Source: Prevotella sp.
Lineage (GTDB): Bacteria > Bacteroidota > Bacteroidia > Bacteroidales > Bacteroidaceae
Direction: 5' to 3'
Assembly (NCBI GenBank): GCA_022641735.1
Contig: JALCDQ010000015.1
Coordinates: forward strand, 1-40,710
DNA length: 40,710 bases
Of the stretch, positions 15,888 to 24,873 are shown in pieces; the stretch's first letter is position 1; every line of letters starts with the position of its first letter. A model generated the notes under the pieces. That model ran no database searches, was not told where the DNA came from, and saw nothing but the letters and a program-made list of their open reading frames with translations. A program made the translations under genes and the position numbers.

Positions 15888-16038
15888 CGACTTTTATCTT
15901 TTTGATAGTAATCAGGCACAATATTTGCTCAAAAAAGTTGTCCTATTTGGCACAAAATATCCTTGCAAAGCCGGCTAACGTGCGCAAAATCTTTCTTGAC
16001 AGGGATATCTTATATTATAGAAGATAATACCCCATCTT

Positions 16039-16146
16039 GTAAAAGATGGTTGTTTACGCTGTAAACAACCGTTAGAAGGCTCGTAAAAGGTATCCTTTTA
16101 CAAGGTAAAAGACTATTGTTTACATTGCAGGGAATAACACCCCTGC
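16039..16146. repeat. Array D: four 19-bp dyad units plus a hairpin unit, 22-bp period
   Basis: Units start at 16039, 16061, 16083, 16105 and 16127. They read GTAAAAGATGGTTGTTTAC, GTAAACAACCGTTAGAAGG, GTAAAAGGTATCCTTTTAC and GTAAAAGACTATTGTTTAC; the fifth is the hairpin GCAGGG-AATAACAC-CCCTGC, followed by TTTTT on the plus strand. Spacers are GCT, CTC, AAG and ATT. The array lies between the 3' end of the M23 gene and the promoter of the GH127-type gene. No gene is seen in 15888-16183. Confidence 0.88.
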
Positions 16147-16183
16147 TTTTTAGGAGTGAATCCCTCAAATTCTGCTAAATGCT

Positions 16184-17314
16184 TTAGAGCTTTCCCGACT
16201 TGATGCCACCACCCTTCGTAAGCGTCAAAACGGAGGCCTGGAGCTTTTTATTCGTATGGTCAAAAAGCAATGCCGGATTGAAACGACGCCCTTTGAAATA
16301 GGTCTCAAAATGAAGATGCTCAGTTGTCGCACGGCCTGTTCGCCCGGTAAGTCCTATCACTTCACCGGCCTTCACCTTCTGCCCCACTTTCACAAAGTTC
16401 TTGCATTGATGGCCATAGAGCGTTTCAAAACCATAAGCATGACGGATAACGATGCAGTAACCATAGCCGAAATAGACGCCGGAACGCGTCACCACCCCAT
16501 CAAAAGCAGCCAAAATCTCATCTCTCGGCTTGGTCTTAATGTCCACGCCGGAATGATGTCTGCGCCCTCCATAAGGACTTATCACATGGCTGCCAGGCAA
16601 CGGATAAGCCCAATGTTCTTGGGATATCTGCGCTAAATCGAGCTTGAAAGTCGAGCTATTGACGAATGGGTCGTTCACTTCATCAGGGTCTAAAGTGAGT
16701 CCTCTGCCAAGTTCAGCACCTGAAACACTGACATTTACCCTTTCTCCGCGCTTCTCGCAGATAAGCGCTTGATTGCGAAGCCGATGGCTGCTGATATCAA
16801 GGATGGTCTCCGGATTGACTCTTCCGCCATTTATCATGATAGCAAACGTGCAGGAATAATGGCCTTTCGACCCTCCAACGATGGCTATTGTCTGTCCGGC
16901 CTTCACCTCTTGCCCTACCTCCACCATGTTTTGGGCATTGCCGCTATACATCGTTTCCAGGCCATTTGTATGACGGATGACGATAACATTGCCATAAGAA
17001 CTGATATTGCGGGATAAGCGCACCGTGCCCTCAAACATAGCTTTTACGGCATCGCCTTTCTTTGTGGAAATCTCCAATTGCGAGTCTCCATTCGTCAACT
17101 TAGCTTTACCTACAGGTAAAGGAAAGCTATAATCATTGCTGCCAAGGGAACTGAGGTCTATACTGACCATATTGGAACGGCTGAAAAGACCAGGCGTTTC
17201 AATGCTGATTTGCTGTTGTTCGGCAGCTGTAAACTTATCCTTTGCAGGGGCAAAAGCAGTCATCGTCACGATGAAAGTACCCGAGGCAAGGATTAACCTT
17301 AGGTTTAATTTCAT
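16184..17314 (-). CDS. Exported M23 (LytM-type) peptidase with tandem domains, first one degenerate
   Basis: This 376-residue envelope protein has a signal peptide. The second M23 domain is intact: SPYGGRRHHSGVDIK (His/Asp zinc ligands near 254 and 258), YGHQ near 302 and EHLHFE (HxH near 333-335). It would cut peptidoglycan cross-bridges. The first M23-like domain (about 65-175) keeps the fold pattern (VIVIRHTNGLETMYSGNAQN, VGQEVKAGQTIAIVGGSKG) but has YSCTFAI where HLHFE should be, so it is probably inactive and may bind or regulate. ATG at 17314 is the first; TTG at 17320 is also possible. It is the last gene of the hpt-adk-obg-pgeF operon. Confidence 0.87.
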   Translation of the reverse strand: MKLNLRLILASGTFIVTMTAFAPAKDKFTAAEQQQISIETPGLFSRSNMVSIDLSSLGSNDYSFPLPVGKAKLTNGDSQLEISTKKGDAVKAMFEGTVRLSRNISSYGNVIVIRHTNGLETMYSGNAQNMVEVGQEVKAGQTIAIVGGSKGHYSCTFAIMINGGRVNPETILDISSHRLRNQALICEKRGERVNVSVSGAELGRGLTLDPDEVNDPFVNSSTFKLDLAQISQEHWAYPLPGSHVISPYGGRRHHSGVDIKTKPRDEILAAFDGVVTRSGVYFGYGYCIVIRHAYGFETLYGHQCKNFVKVGQKVKAGEVIGLTGRTGRATTEHLHFETYFKGRRFNPALLFDHTNKKLQASVLTLTKGGGIKSGKL

Positions 17315-17339
17315 TTTCAAAAGTTTTAAGGTCGCCTCT

Positions 17340-18119
17340 TTATTGAAGCATGATAGCGGTGAAAATCCTCCCCGACTGGATGCCTAAGCGTCTTGCGGAG
17401 AAGTAATCATCAGCATGAGAGTAAGTGCATACATCTGCCTTCTGGATATTCTGTGGACTCACGCCCGCTCCTATCAACTGAATGCGACAGCATTCCGGCA
17501 GGTCTATATGCCATTTTTCATATTTTCGAGCCACCAAGGACATGTCAAATCCATTGCTGGCAAACTGTTCATAAACCTCTGGCCCTACCTCGAAATTCTC
17601 CAAAGAGATGCCAGGGCCGATGATGGCTTTCAACTTCTGAGGGTCGGAAGAATAAGCCTCACGCATCTCAGCAACCGCTTTCAGAACAATATACTGCACG
17701 GTGCCTCTCCATCCTGAATGTACAGCGCAAACGGCATGATGGTCCTCATCATAAAGCAACACCGGGATGCAGTCGGCTGTTGATACTCCTATGCATACTC
17801 CGGAGAGGGATGTCAGCAGGCCATCGACACCTTCAAGCAGCATCCGCTTTGTGTTTTCGGATAATGCAAAGAACTCAGGACCAATCTCCCGAAAGGTAAT
17901 GCCATGCGTCTGATGCGGCATAATGATATGGTCAAGACCGATTTTCAGACTTGCAGAGAGCGCTTTGCGGTTTTCGGAGATAGCCTCCGGAGCATCACCG
18001 CAATACTCATTGATATTGAATTCGCCATAGTTTCCTTTGCTCACACCCCCATGTCGGGTTGTGGAGAAAGCCTGTACGGCTGTTCCTAATTGATAATATG
18101 TGAGGACGGGCTCAATCAT
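17340..18119 (-). CDS. pgeF: Peptidoglycan editing factor PgeF (YfiH, multicopper oxidase-like fold)
   Basis: This 259-residue cytosolic protein matches the YfiH/laccase-domain family. In E. coli it removes wrongly incorporated L-Ser from UDP-MurNAc peptides; other members act on purine nucleosides. Metal-site motifs are MPHQTHG (His), [11 protein letters not shown] (Cys), and AVHSGWRGT (His). The start at 18119 overlaps the obg stop codon by 8 bp (ATGATTGA), indicating translational coupling; an upstream in-frame ATG at 18143 is less likely. The neighbouring M23 peptidase fits a cell-wall role. Confidence 0.9.
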   Translation of the reverse strand: MIEPVLTYYQLGTAVQAFSTTRHGGVSKGNYGEFNINEYCGDAPEAISENRKALSASLKIGLDHIIMPHQTHGITFREIGPEFFALSENTKRMLLEGVDGLLTSLSGVCIGVSTADCIPVLLYDEDHHAVCAVHSGWRGTVQYIVLKAVAEMREAYSSDPQKLKAIIGPGISLENFEVGPEVYEQFASNGFDMSLVARKYEKWHIDLPECCRIQLIGAGVSPQNIQKADVCTYSHADDYFSARRLGIQSGRIFTAIMLQ

Positions 18120-19284
18120 TTTCGTCGCTGTCCTCGTATTCAAAGTCGTCTAAATCTTCTATGTCGTCTTCATCAACTTCCTCAACAGCACCATCAGCAC
18201 CTTCTTCCTGCATTTCCTGAGTGAATGCCTGAAGGTCTTTGTCACGATGCACAAGGGTGTCTTCAGCCGTTATTTCCTGCAACTTATTACTCTCGCTATT
18301 GAGCACTTTCCAAAGCACATCCTTCAATTCATCGAGCCCTTTGCCCGTCACTGAAGAGATGAAGACCACAGGAAGGTCAGTGGGAAGCGTGGAGGTGAGC
18401 ATTCCGATGAGTTCCTCATCCAGCAAATCACACTTCGTAACGGCCAGGACTCTGTGCTTATCCAACATATCCGGGTTGAACTGCTGCAATTCTTTCAGCA
18501 GAATTTCATATTCCCGTTTGATGTCATCAGTATCTCCCGGCACCATGAAGAGCAACAGTGAGTTGCGCTCAATATGACGAAGAAAGCGTAAGCCAAGGCC
18601 TTTCCCCTCGCTTGCTCCTTCGATAATGCCCGGAATATCGGCCATGACAAACGACTGTTTGTCCCTATATTCGACGATACCTAATGAGGGCTCAAGGGTC
18701 GTAAAAGGATAGTTGGCAATCTTCGGGCGTGCACTTGAGAGTGTAGAAAGCAAGGTTGACTTGCCTGCATTCGGAAAACCCACAAGACCCACATCGGCCA
18801 AAAGCTTGAGTTCCAAGATGACTGTCTTCTCCTCCATGGGTTCTCCAGGCTGCGCATAACGTGGAGCCTGATTGGTGGAAGTACGGAATTGGAAGTTGCC
18901 CAAACCGCCTCTACCTCCCTTCAGAAGTACTATTTCCTGTTTATCATACGTCACATCACAGATATATTTACCTGTCTCAGCATCGTAAACAACCGTTCCA
19001 CAAGGTACGTCTATATAAGCATCCTTGCCGTCAGTACCATGACATTTGTCATGACCTCCGTTGCCTCCATGCTCAGCATACACATGACGCTGATACTTCA
19101 GATGCAGCAGAGTCCAATAGTTATGGTTGCCCCGCAAGATAATGCTTCCTCCATGACCGCCGTCGCCACCATCAGGACCGCCGTTGGGCTGATATTTCAC
19201 GTGGCGCAGATGCATAGATCCCCTGCCTCCCTTACCAGAGCGGCAATAAATCTTCACGTAGTCCACAAAATTAGATTCTGCCAT
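18112..19284 (-). CDS. obgE: GTPase Obg
   Basis: This 390-residue essential GTPase is linked to 50S ribosome maturation and growth control. The N-terminal Obg fold is glycine-rich ([15 protein letters not shown] near 34-48). The G domain has GFPNAGKST (P-loop near 167), [25 protein letters not shown] (switch II) and TKCDLL (G4). The C-terminal tail is very acidic ([20 protein letters not shown]) instead of an OCT domain, as in other Bacteroidetes. It lies 14 bp after adk and overlaps pgeF. Confidence 0.97.
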   Translation of the reverse strand: MAESNFVDYVKIYCRSGKGGRGSMHLRHVKYQPNGGPDGGDGGHGGSIILRGNHNYWTLLHLKYQRHVYAEHGGNGGHDKCHGTDGKDAYIDVPCGTVVYDAETGKYICDVTYDKQEIVLLKGGRGGLGNFQFRTSTNQAPRYAQPGEPMEEKTVILELKLLADVGLVGFPNAGKSTLLSTLSSARPKIANYPFTTLEPSLGIVEYRDKQSFVMADIPGIIEGASEGKGLGLRFLRHIERNSLLLFMVPGDTDDIKREYEILLKELQQFNPDMLDKHRVLAVTKCDLLDEELIGMLTSTLPTDLPVVFISSVTGKGLDELKDVLWKVLNSESNKLQEITAEDTLVHRDKDLQAFTQEMQEEGADGAVEEVDEDDIEDLDDFEYEDSDEND

Positions 19285-19298
19285 ATCTGCCTGTAAAA

Positions 19299-19871
19299 TT
19301 AAAGACTGTCGATTACTTTACGGATATCCTCGAAGACTGGGTCTACTCCCCCAATACCAACAATGTGGTGGTGGATGCCTTCCTTCTTATACCAGTCGAT
19401 GAGCGGAGAGGTCTGAGTATGATACACATTGAGGCGTTTTTTGATGGTCTCTTCGTTATCATCCGAGCGCCCACTCTGCTGTCCACGCAAGATGAGACGT
19501 TTCATCAGTTCTTCTTCTGGAACATCGAGCTCTATCATAGCCGCAATTTTATGCCCACGTTTAGCAAGCATCTCCTTTAAAGCCTCAGCCTGCGGAATAG
19601 TACGAGGGAAACCATCGAAGATAACTCCTTTATGGTCTTTGCCGAAACTATCGTAAACACTGGCGAGGATGTTCACCATCAGGTTGTCTGGAATCAGCTG
19701 GCCCTGGTCAATATAGCCTTTAGCCGTCTTGCCAAGTTCCGTACCGTTCTTGATTTCATTACGCAACACATCACCTGTAGAGATGTGGTTGAAATTATAT
19801 TGAGCAATCATCTTGTCGCTCTGGGTGCCCTTGCCTGAGCCCGGCGCACCGAAAATAACGATATTCTTCAT
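19299..19871 (-). CDS. adk: Adenylate kinase
   Basis: This 190-residue cytosolic enzyme converts ATP + AMP to 2 ADP. Seen are the P-loop [10 protein letters not shown] at residues 8-17, the AMP site [10 protein letters not shown], the FDGFPRT motif near 84, and a short LID region ([19 protein letters not shown]) in place of the longer zinc-type LID. This makes it a short-form adenylate kinase. It starts 1 bp after the hpt stop, in one operon. Confidence 0.97.
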   Translation of the reverse strand: MKNIVIFGAPGSGKGTQSDKMIAQYNFNHISTGDVLRNEIKNGTELGKTAKGYIDQGQLIPDNLMVNILASVYDSFGKDHKGVIFDGFPRTIPQAEALKEMLAKRGHKIAAMIELDVPEEELMKRLILRGQQSGRSDDNEETIKKRLNVYHTQTSPLIDWYKKEGIHHHIVGIGGVDPVFEDIRKVIDSL

Positions 19872-19872
19872 T

Positions 19873-20409
19873 TTATTTCACTAATGTATAAATGTCTCTC
19901 AGATTGCGACCTTGTTGGTCATAGTCAAGGCCATAACCTACGATAAAGTCATTGGGAATCTCCATAGCTGCATATTCAATATTCAAAGGAACCTGCAGTT
20001 TGCCCGGTTTCACCAGTAACGTGCATATATGCAGGCTGGCAGGCTCACGAGTGCCCAAAGTCTCGAGCATACGCTTCATGGTGGCACCGGTGTCTACTAT
20101 ATCTTCCACGATGACTACATTACGGCCGTGAAGGTCCTCATTTACGCCGATTACCTCTTTGATAGTGCCTGTGGAAACTGTGCCTTCATAGGAAGCAAGC
20201 TTCACAAACGAAATCTCGCAGGGTATGGTGATGTAACGTATCAGGTCAGCTGCAAAGATAAAAGAACCATTCAGTACTGCCAACAAGAGTGGATTTTTGC
20301 CTTCCATATCCCTGTTGATTTTGTCAGCAACGGCCTTCACACGTTGCTGGATTTCAGTTTCCGGGATAAACGTTTTAAACGTTTTGTCCTTGATTTTGAC
20401 TATACTCAT
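19873..20409 (-). CDS. hpt: Hypoxanthine phosphoribosyltransferase
   Basis: This 178-residue purine salvage enzyme makes IMP or GMP from hypoxanthine or guanine and PRPP. The PRPP-binding motif VVIVEDIVDTGATM lies near residues 98-111. Also present are LLAVLNGSFIFAADL near 42 and the base-binding end segment NDFIVGYGLDYDQQGRNL. Length is normal. It is the first gene of hpt-adk-obg-pgeF-M23 and diverges from nnr. Confidence 0.96.
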   Translation of the reverse strand: MSIVKIKDKTFKTFIPETEIQQRVKAVADKINRDMEGKNPLLLAVLNGSFIFAADLIRYITIPCEISFVKLASYEGTVSTGTIKEVIGVNEDLHGRNVVIVEDIVDTGATMKRMLETLGTREPASLHICTLLVKPGKLQVPLNIEYAAMEIPNDFIVGYGLDYDQQGRNLRDIYTLVK

Positions 20410-20434
20410 CGTATGATTTTTGATATATTTGTGG

Positions 20435-20442
20435 CAAAATTA
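20435..20442 (-). promoter_or_regulatory. -7 promoter element of the hpt operon
   Basis: TAATTTTG on the minus strand matches TAnnTTTG, with a leader of about 20 nt before the ATG at 20409. Confidence 0.65.
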
Positions 20443-20486
20443 CAAAAAATATGCCAAACATGGATGATTGTTTAGTATTAATTTCG

Positions 20487-20494
20487 TATTTTTG
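20487..20494 (+). promoter_or_regulatory. -7 promoter element of nnr, very close to the start codon
   Basis: TATTTTTG ends 7 bp before the ATG at 20502. With a transcription start about 4 bp downstream of the motif, the mRNA would have almost no leader. The motif lies inside the upstream extension of the frame (ATG at 20451), which argues that 20502 is the true start. Confidence 0.6.
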
Positions 20495-20501
20495 CAAGGA
20501 T

Positions 20502-22019
20502 ATGAAGATTTTTACCAGTGCTCAGATACATGAGCTTGACAAATACACCATGGAGCATGAGCCCATCAGAGGAATTGACCTGATGGAACGTGCCGCTAAG
20601 GCTATTGCGCATGCAATCAGTGAAAAGTGGACCTCTCAGACACCTGTCGTCGTCTTTGCAGGCCCGGGTAACAATGGCGGAGATGCCCTTGCGGTGGCTC
20701 GGCTGCTGGCTGAGCAAGGCTATAGAGTGTCGGTCTATCTCTTCAATGTGCAAAACAAGCTCTCTGAAGACTGTGCGACCAACAAGCAGAGAATTATCGA
20801 CTGCAAACGCATCAGTGGCTTCAAGGAGATTACGGTGAACTTTGACCCTCCCACACTGGATGCCGACATGCTCGTTATCGATGGCCTCTTTGGCTCGGGA
20901 CTCAACAAACCGCTTGCCGGAGGCTTTGCTTCTCTGGTGAAATACATCAATCAGAGTTCTGCCCATGTGGTAAGCATCGACTTACCTTCAGGGCTCATGG
21001 CGGAAGACAACACTTATAACATACGCGCCAATATCATACGCGCCGACCTCACGTTAACCCTTCAGCAAAAGAAACTTTGCATGCTCTTGGCTGATAACCA
21101 ACAGTATATCGGCGAATTGAAGGTGCTTGACATCCGCCTGTCGGCTGATTATATCCAAAAGACAGAGGCTTCGTTTTCCATTCTTGAGGAGAACTACATA
21201 CGTAGCATTCTCCGTCATCGTGATGACTTTGCGCACAAAGGAACCATGGGAAATGCCCTTATCATAGCCGGCAGCTATGGCATGTCAGGGGCTTCCATCC
21301 TCGCTTCACGAGCCTGCATGCGGTCAGGAGCGGGCAAGGTGACCGTACATACGCCGAAGAAAAATTATACAATCATGCAGGTGGCTGTACCGGAGGCCGT
21401 CATGCAGATGGACCATGAGGAGACTTATTTCTCTGAAGCTGTCGAGACAGAGGACTTTGATGCCTTGGCAATAGGGCCTGGCATCGGCCATCATGAGAAT
21501 ACCGCCATCGCTATGATTGCCCAATTGAGGCGCACACAATGCCCGATAGTGGCAGATGCAGATGCTCTCAACATCCTTGCCAACCATCGCGCATGGATGC
21601 AACAGCTGCCTAAGGACATCATCCTCACGCCACATCCGAAGGAGTTTGACCGCCTTTCAGGAGGCACCAGCAACGGATGCTACGAACGATTGATAAAAGC
21701 CAGAGAACTGGCTGAACGTCTCCAGGCTTACATCATCCTCAAAGGGCACTACTCTGCATTGTGTCTTCCTGATGGCAACATAATCTTCAACCCTACGGGA
21801 AACTCGGGCATGGCTACCGCAGGAAGCGGAGACGTGCTCACGGGCATCATCACCGGACTGCTGGCACGTGGCTACACCCATAAGGAAGCGTGTCTGTTGG
21901 GCATGTATCTGCATGGTCTTGCGGGTGACCTCGCCGTAAAGGTTACAGGCAAAGAGAGCCTTGTGGCAGGCGATATTATCCGCTTTTTGCCTCAGGCTTT
22001 TCTCAGATTAGACGATTAA
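20502..22019 (+). CDS. nnr: Bifunctional NAD(P)H-hydrate epimerase and ADP-dependent dehydratase
   Basis: This 505-residue cytosolic enzyme repairs damaged (hydrated) NADH and NADPH. The N-terminal YjeF epimerase domain (about 1-205) has VVFAGPGNNGGDALAVARLL, VIDGLFGSGLNKPL and VSIDLPSG. The C-terminal kinase-like dehydratase domain (about 215-505) has GTMGNALIIAGSYGMSGA, LAIGPGIG, TPHPKEFDRL and NSGMATAGSGDVLTG, with the catalytic Asp in GSGD. The fused arrangement is usual in bacteria. The DUF4831 gene follows after 15 bp. Confidence 0.95.
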   Translation: MKIFTSAQIHELDKYTMEHEPIRGIDLMERAAKAIAHAISEKWTSQTPVVVFAGPGNNGGDALAVARLLAEQGYRVSVYLFNVQNKLSEDCATNKQRIIDCKRISGFKEITVNFDPPTLDADMLVIDGLFGSGLNKPLAGGFASLVKYINQSSAHVVSIDLPSGLMAEDNTYNIRANIIRADLTLTLQQKKLCMLLADNQQYIGELKVLDIRLSADYIQKTEASFSILEENYIRSILRHRDDFAHKGTMGNALIIAGSYGMSGASILASRACMRSGAGKVTVHTPKKNYTIMQVAVPEAVMQMDHEETYFSEAVETEDFDALAIGPGIGHHENTAIAMIAQLRRTQCPIVADADALNILANHRAWMQQLPKDIILTPHPKEFDRLSGGTSNGCYERLIKARELAERLQAYIILKGHYSALCLPDGNIIFNPTGNSGMATAGSGDVLTGIITGLLARGYTHKEACLLGMYLHGLAGDLAVKVTGKESLVAGDIIRFLPQAFLRLDD

Positions 22020-22034
22020 AAAACAATAAGAGAT

Positions 22035-23081
22035 ATGATTAAAAAGATATTCTTTACTTTGGCTTTTCTGAATTTGATGCTCTCCGCACAAGCTCAGGAA
22101 CCCGTCATGGGCACCACTTACTATCTGCCCAAGACCGCCCTCCGCTTCTCTGTCTTAATAGAAAAGACGGAATATACTCCCGGTCAGTTTGCTGCTTATG
22201 CTGAACGATACATGAAAAAAAATAACGTGGGGCTTGAGCCATCCGTCACTTATCGCATCACCAGCATCAATATGACGCCCGTGGCAGTGCCTGACACCTC
22301 GAAACAATTCACTCTTCAATTGGATAAGAAATACAGCATCCGTGAGGTTGACCGTGATGCCAGCGGCATTCTGCTTGCCATCAACACCAAGGGAAACAAG
22401 ATTGAGGAAATTCCAACGTTCAAGGCTGCCAAGCGAATAGTCCTCCCTAACCCCAACGCTTATATGAATGAGGATATCCTTTCGGCAGGAAGCACAGCCA
22501 AGATGGCGGAACTTTGTGCACAGGAAATCTATGACATCCGCGACAGTCGGTCCCAATTATCGCGCGGACAAGCGGAATTTATGCCCAAAGACGGTGCTCA
22601 GTTGAAGATTATGATGGATAATCTCGACACTCAGGAACGTGCTCTCATGCAGGTCTTTGAGGGTACTACGTATAAAGACACGCTTGAGAAGGTCTTCACT
22701 TTCGTCCCTACCCAACCGGTAAATAAGCAACTTTTCTTCCGCTTTTCCAGAAAATTAGGACTCACAGATACCGATGACCTTGCCGGTATACCTTATTATA
22801 TAAGTATAGAAAAAGAGAACAACGTAACGGAAGATGTTGCTCCAGCCAAGGAGAAGAAAGAGAAAGATGACTTGGGACTTTATGTGAATATTCCCGATAA
22901 AATCACCATCACGCTTTTCCAGCAGGAACAGCCCGTCAAGACATTCTCCACTTTAGCTGGTCAGTTCGGCAAGATGGAAGCCCTGAGCGCAGACCTTTTC
23001 GGCAAGAAACAGACATCTCACATCTTGCTGAATCCCATTTCGGGCAGTATCGAAAAGATAGAAAGCGAGACGCTGAAATAA
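22035..23081 (+). CDS. DUF4831 family secreted protein
   Basis: This 348-residue protein begins with a signal peptide (residues 1-20, ending SAQAQ). The body matches the DUF4831 pattern of Bacteroidetes: YYLPKTALRFSVLIEKTEYT, PGQFAAYAERYM, ISRG-like SQLSRGQAEFMPKDG, and ALMQVFEGTTYKDT, ending near NPISGSIEKIE. Its function is unknown. Being in an operon with nnr does not by itself explain its role. Confidence 0.8.
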   Translation: MIKKIFFTLAFLNLMLSAQAQEPVMGTTYYLPKTALRFSVLIEKTEYTPGQFAAYAERYMKKNNVGLEPSVTYRITSINMTPVAVPDTSKQFTLQLDKKYSIREVDRDASGILLAINTKGNKIEEIPTFKAAKRIVLPNPNAYMNEDILSAGSTAKMAELCAQEIYDIRDSRSQLSRGQAEFMPKDGAQLKIMMDNLDTQERALMQVFEGTTYKDTLEKVFTFVPTQPVNKQLFFRFSRKLGLTDTDDLAGIPYYISIEKENNVTEDVAPAKEKKEKDDLGLYVNIPDKITITLFQQEQPVKTFSTLAGQFGKMEALSADLFGKKQTSHILLNPISGSIEKIESETLK

Positions 23082-23215
23082 GCGTTTCGCAGCCTTTAAA
23101 GATTCTCCGCTAATAGCAAACATGCCAAAAAGCAAAGCCTTTCAGGAATATAGGCAGGGCCATGAGCATCTGTGTTTATTCTTGAAAACAAACAATAATG
23201 GAACAAAAAGTGGCT

Positions 23216-23347
23216 TATGACGGGCATAAAAACGACCAATGACAAACTTAATAACAGCTAATGACGACATTACACACGATGTGTAATCACGTTACAAGTT
23301 GTGTGTAATCACATTACAAGCCGTGTGTAACGTGATTACAAACGGAA
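23216..23347. repeat. Array E: 22-bp period array with a different unit sequence
   Basis: Six consecutive 22-bp periods start at 23216, 23238, 23260, 23282, 23304 and 23326. The clearest dyads are TGTAATCACGTTACA (23282), TGTAATCACATTACA (23304) and TGTAACGTGATTACA (23326), with centres 22 bp apart. The earlier periods share AATGAC / TATGAC starts. The units lack the GTAAA edges of the other arrays but keep the period. It lies between the convergent DUF4831 and fba genes. Apart from this and the terminator, 23082-23594 holds no gene that I can see. Confidence 0.75.
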
Positions 23348-23518
23348 TTTGTAATCCCTATTAGCAGCTTTTATGCCACTCGCTATCCGTTATCGTCATC
23401 GTTGAAAGCCATTTCTGTTATCATTAATTATCCCTTTCTGAGTCTCCATAATTTAGTCGACAAGCCGTTTTTGAGGATTCTAGAGTCCTCTGACCCTCGT
23501 TTACTAATCCCATAAAAC

Positions 23519-23561
23519 GAAAAAGCGGGAGCACATGTTTTTGTCCATGTTGTTCCCGCTT
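23519..23561 (-). terminator. fba terminator
   Basis: AAGCGGGA (23523-23530) pairs with TCCCGCTT (23554-23561), with further pairing inside. On the minus strand a T-run follows (complement of 23519-23524). It ends about 35 bp after the fba stop. Confidence 0.82.
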
Positions 23562-23594
23562 CTATATTCTATTGCTTCTTACAAAAGATGATGA

Positions 23595-24608
23595 TTAGTC
23601 AAGATTTGCAAGTTTGTTGTCAGAACCAAGCACATCAAGAATCTTATGCTTGTACATTTCCTCCATGAGGTCACGTGCTGGTCCACAGAACTTACGTGGA
23701 TCAAACTCTGCTGGCTTCTCAACAAACACCTTGCGAACGGCTGCTGTGAAAGCAAGACGAGAGTCAGAGTCGATGTTAATCTTGCAAACTGCACTCTTGG
23801 CTGCCTTGCGGAGCTGCTCCTCAGGAATACCAACTGCATCTGGCAACTTGCCTCCGTATTTGTTGATCATGTCAACATACTCCTGTGGAACTGAAGAAGA
23901 TCCGTGGAGAACGATTGGGAAGCCTGGGAGTTTCTCCATAACTGCATCGAGAACGTCGAATGCCAATGGAGGAGGAACGAGGCGACCGGTCTTCGGGTCA
24001 CGCTTGCACTGCTCTGGTTTGAACTTATAAGCTCCATGAGAAGTACCGATGGAGATAGCCAATGAATCAACGCCTGAACGTGTTGAGAAGTCGATAACTT
24101 CCTCAGGTTTTGTATAATGAGAAACTTCAGAAGCAACCTCATCCTCTACACCTGCAAGTACACCGAGCTCACCCTCAACAGTTACATCAAACTGATGAGC
24201 ATAATCTACAACCTTCTTTGTCAAAGCGATATTCTCCTCATAAGGAAGAGCAGAACCGTCGATCATCACTGAAGAGAAACCGAAGTCTACACAGCTCTTG
24301 CAAAGCTCGAAGGTGTCTCCGTGGTCGAGGTGAAGAACAATCTCAGGATGGTTGCATCCCAATTCCTTAGCATACTGCACAGCGCCCTCTGCCAAATAGC
24401 GCAGAAGAGTCTGGTTAGCATAATTACGGGCACCCTTAGAAACCTGAAGGATAACCGGTGACTTCAATTCTGAAGAGGCTTTGATGATAGCCTGAAGCTG
24501 CTCAAGGTTGTTGAAGTTGAAAGCTGGAACAGCCCATCCGCCATTGATGGCTCTCTTAAACATCTCGCGGGTGTTTACAAGGCCTAATTTCTTATAATCT
24601 ACTGCCAT
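23595..24608 (-). CDS. fba: Class II fructose-bisphosphate aldolase
   Basis: This 337-residue zinc enzyme of glycolysis and gluconeogenesis interconverts fructose 1,6-bisphosphate with the two triose phosphates. Motifs are VPAFNFNNLEQ near 27, LHLDHGD (catalytic Asp and zinc His near 93-96), SSVMIDGSALPYEENI, VEGELGVLAGVED, AISIGTSHGAYKF (zinc His) and LHGSSSVP. It is monocistronic, with its own promoter and terminator. Confidence 0.96.
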   Translation of the reverse strand: MAVDYKKLGLVNTREMFKRAINGGWAVPAFNFNNLEQLQAIIKASSELKSPVILQVSKGARNYANQTLLRYLAEGAVQYAKELGCNHPEIVLHLDHGDTFELCKSCVDFGFSSVMIDGSALPYEENIALTKKVVDYAHQFDVTVEGELGVLAGVEDEVASEVSHYTKPEEVIDFSTRSGVDSLAISIGTSHGAYKFKPEQCKRDPKTGRLVPPPLAFDVLDAVMEKLPGFPIVLHGSSSVPQEYVDMINKYGGKLPDAVGIPEEQLRKAAKSAVCKINIDSDSRLAFTAAVRKVFVEKPAEFDPRKFCGPARDLMEEMYKHKILDVLGSDNKLANLD

Positions 24609-24658
24609 TTTAATAATGTATTTAAAAATGAATTCTTTTCCTTTTGTTTATCCGACTG

Positions 24659-24689
24659 CAAATTTAACATTTTATTTTGGCATTGCAAA
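24659..24689 (-). promoter_or_regulatory. fba promoter
   Basis: On the minus strand TTTG (complement of 24686-24689), 19 bp, then TAAATTTG (complement of 24659-24666). The leader is about 45 nt. Confidence 0.78.
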
Positions 24690-24804
24690 AATATTGTACG
24701 TTTATTAATGTTGCAATCAAGTTAAAAAGTTTAATATTCCTTGAATATCGAGGAATTGAGAGGATTTTTGCTAAATGTACTTTACAATCCAGCCAAATCT
24801 AACT

Positions 24805-24840
24805 TAAAAACATGGGGACATCGACTGAAGCAATGTCCCC
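24805..24840 (-). terminator. Aquaporin gene terminator
   Basis: GGGGACAT and ATGTCCCC (inside 24813-24840) form an 8-bp stem. A T-rich run follows on the minus strand (complement of 24805-24810). Confidence 0.85.
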
Positions 24841-24873
24841 AACTCTTTATTTCTTTAAAAAGCAGGATTTTCC

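Noticed and set aside
15996..16018. E. coli-like TTGACA ... TATTAT promoter
   Set aside because: The spacing is only 11 bp, and Bacteroidetes use TTTG/TAnnTTTG promoters.
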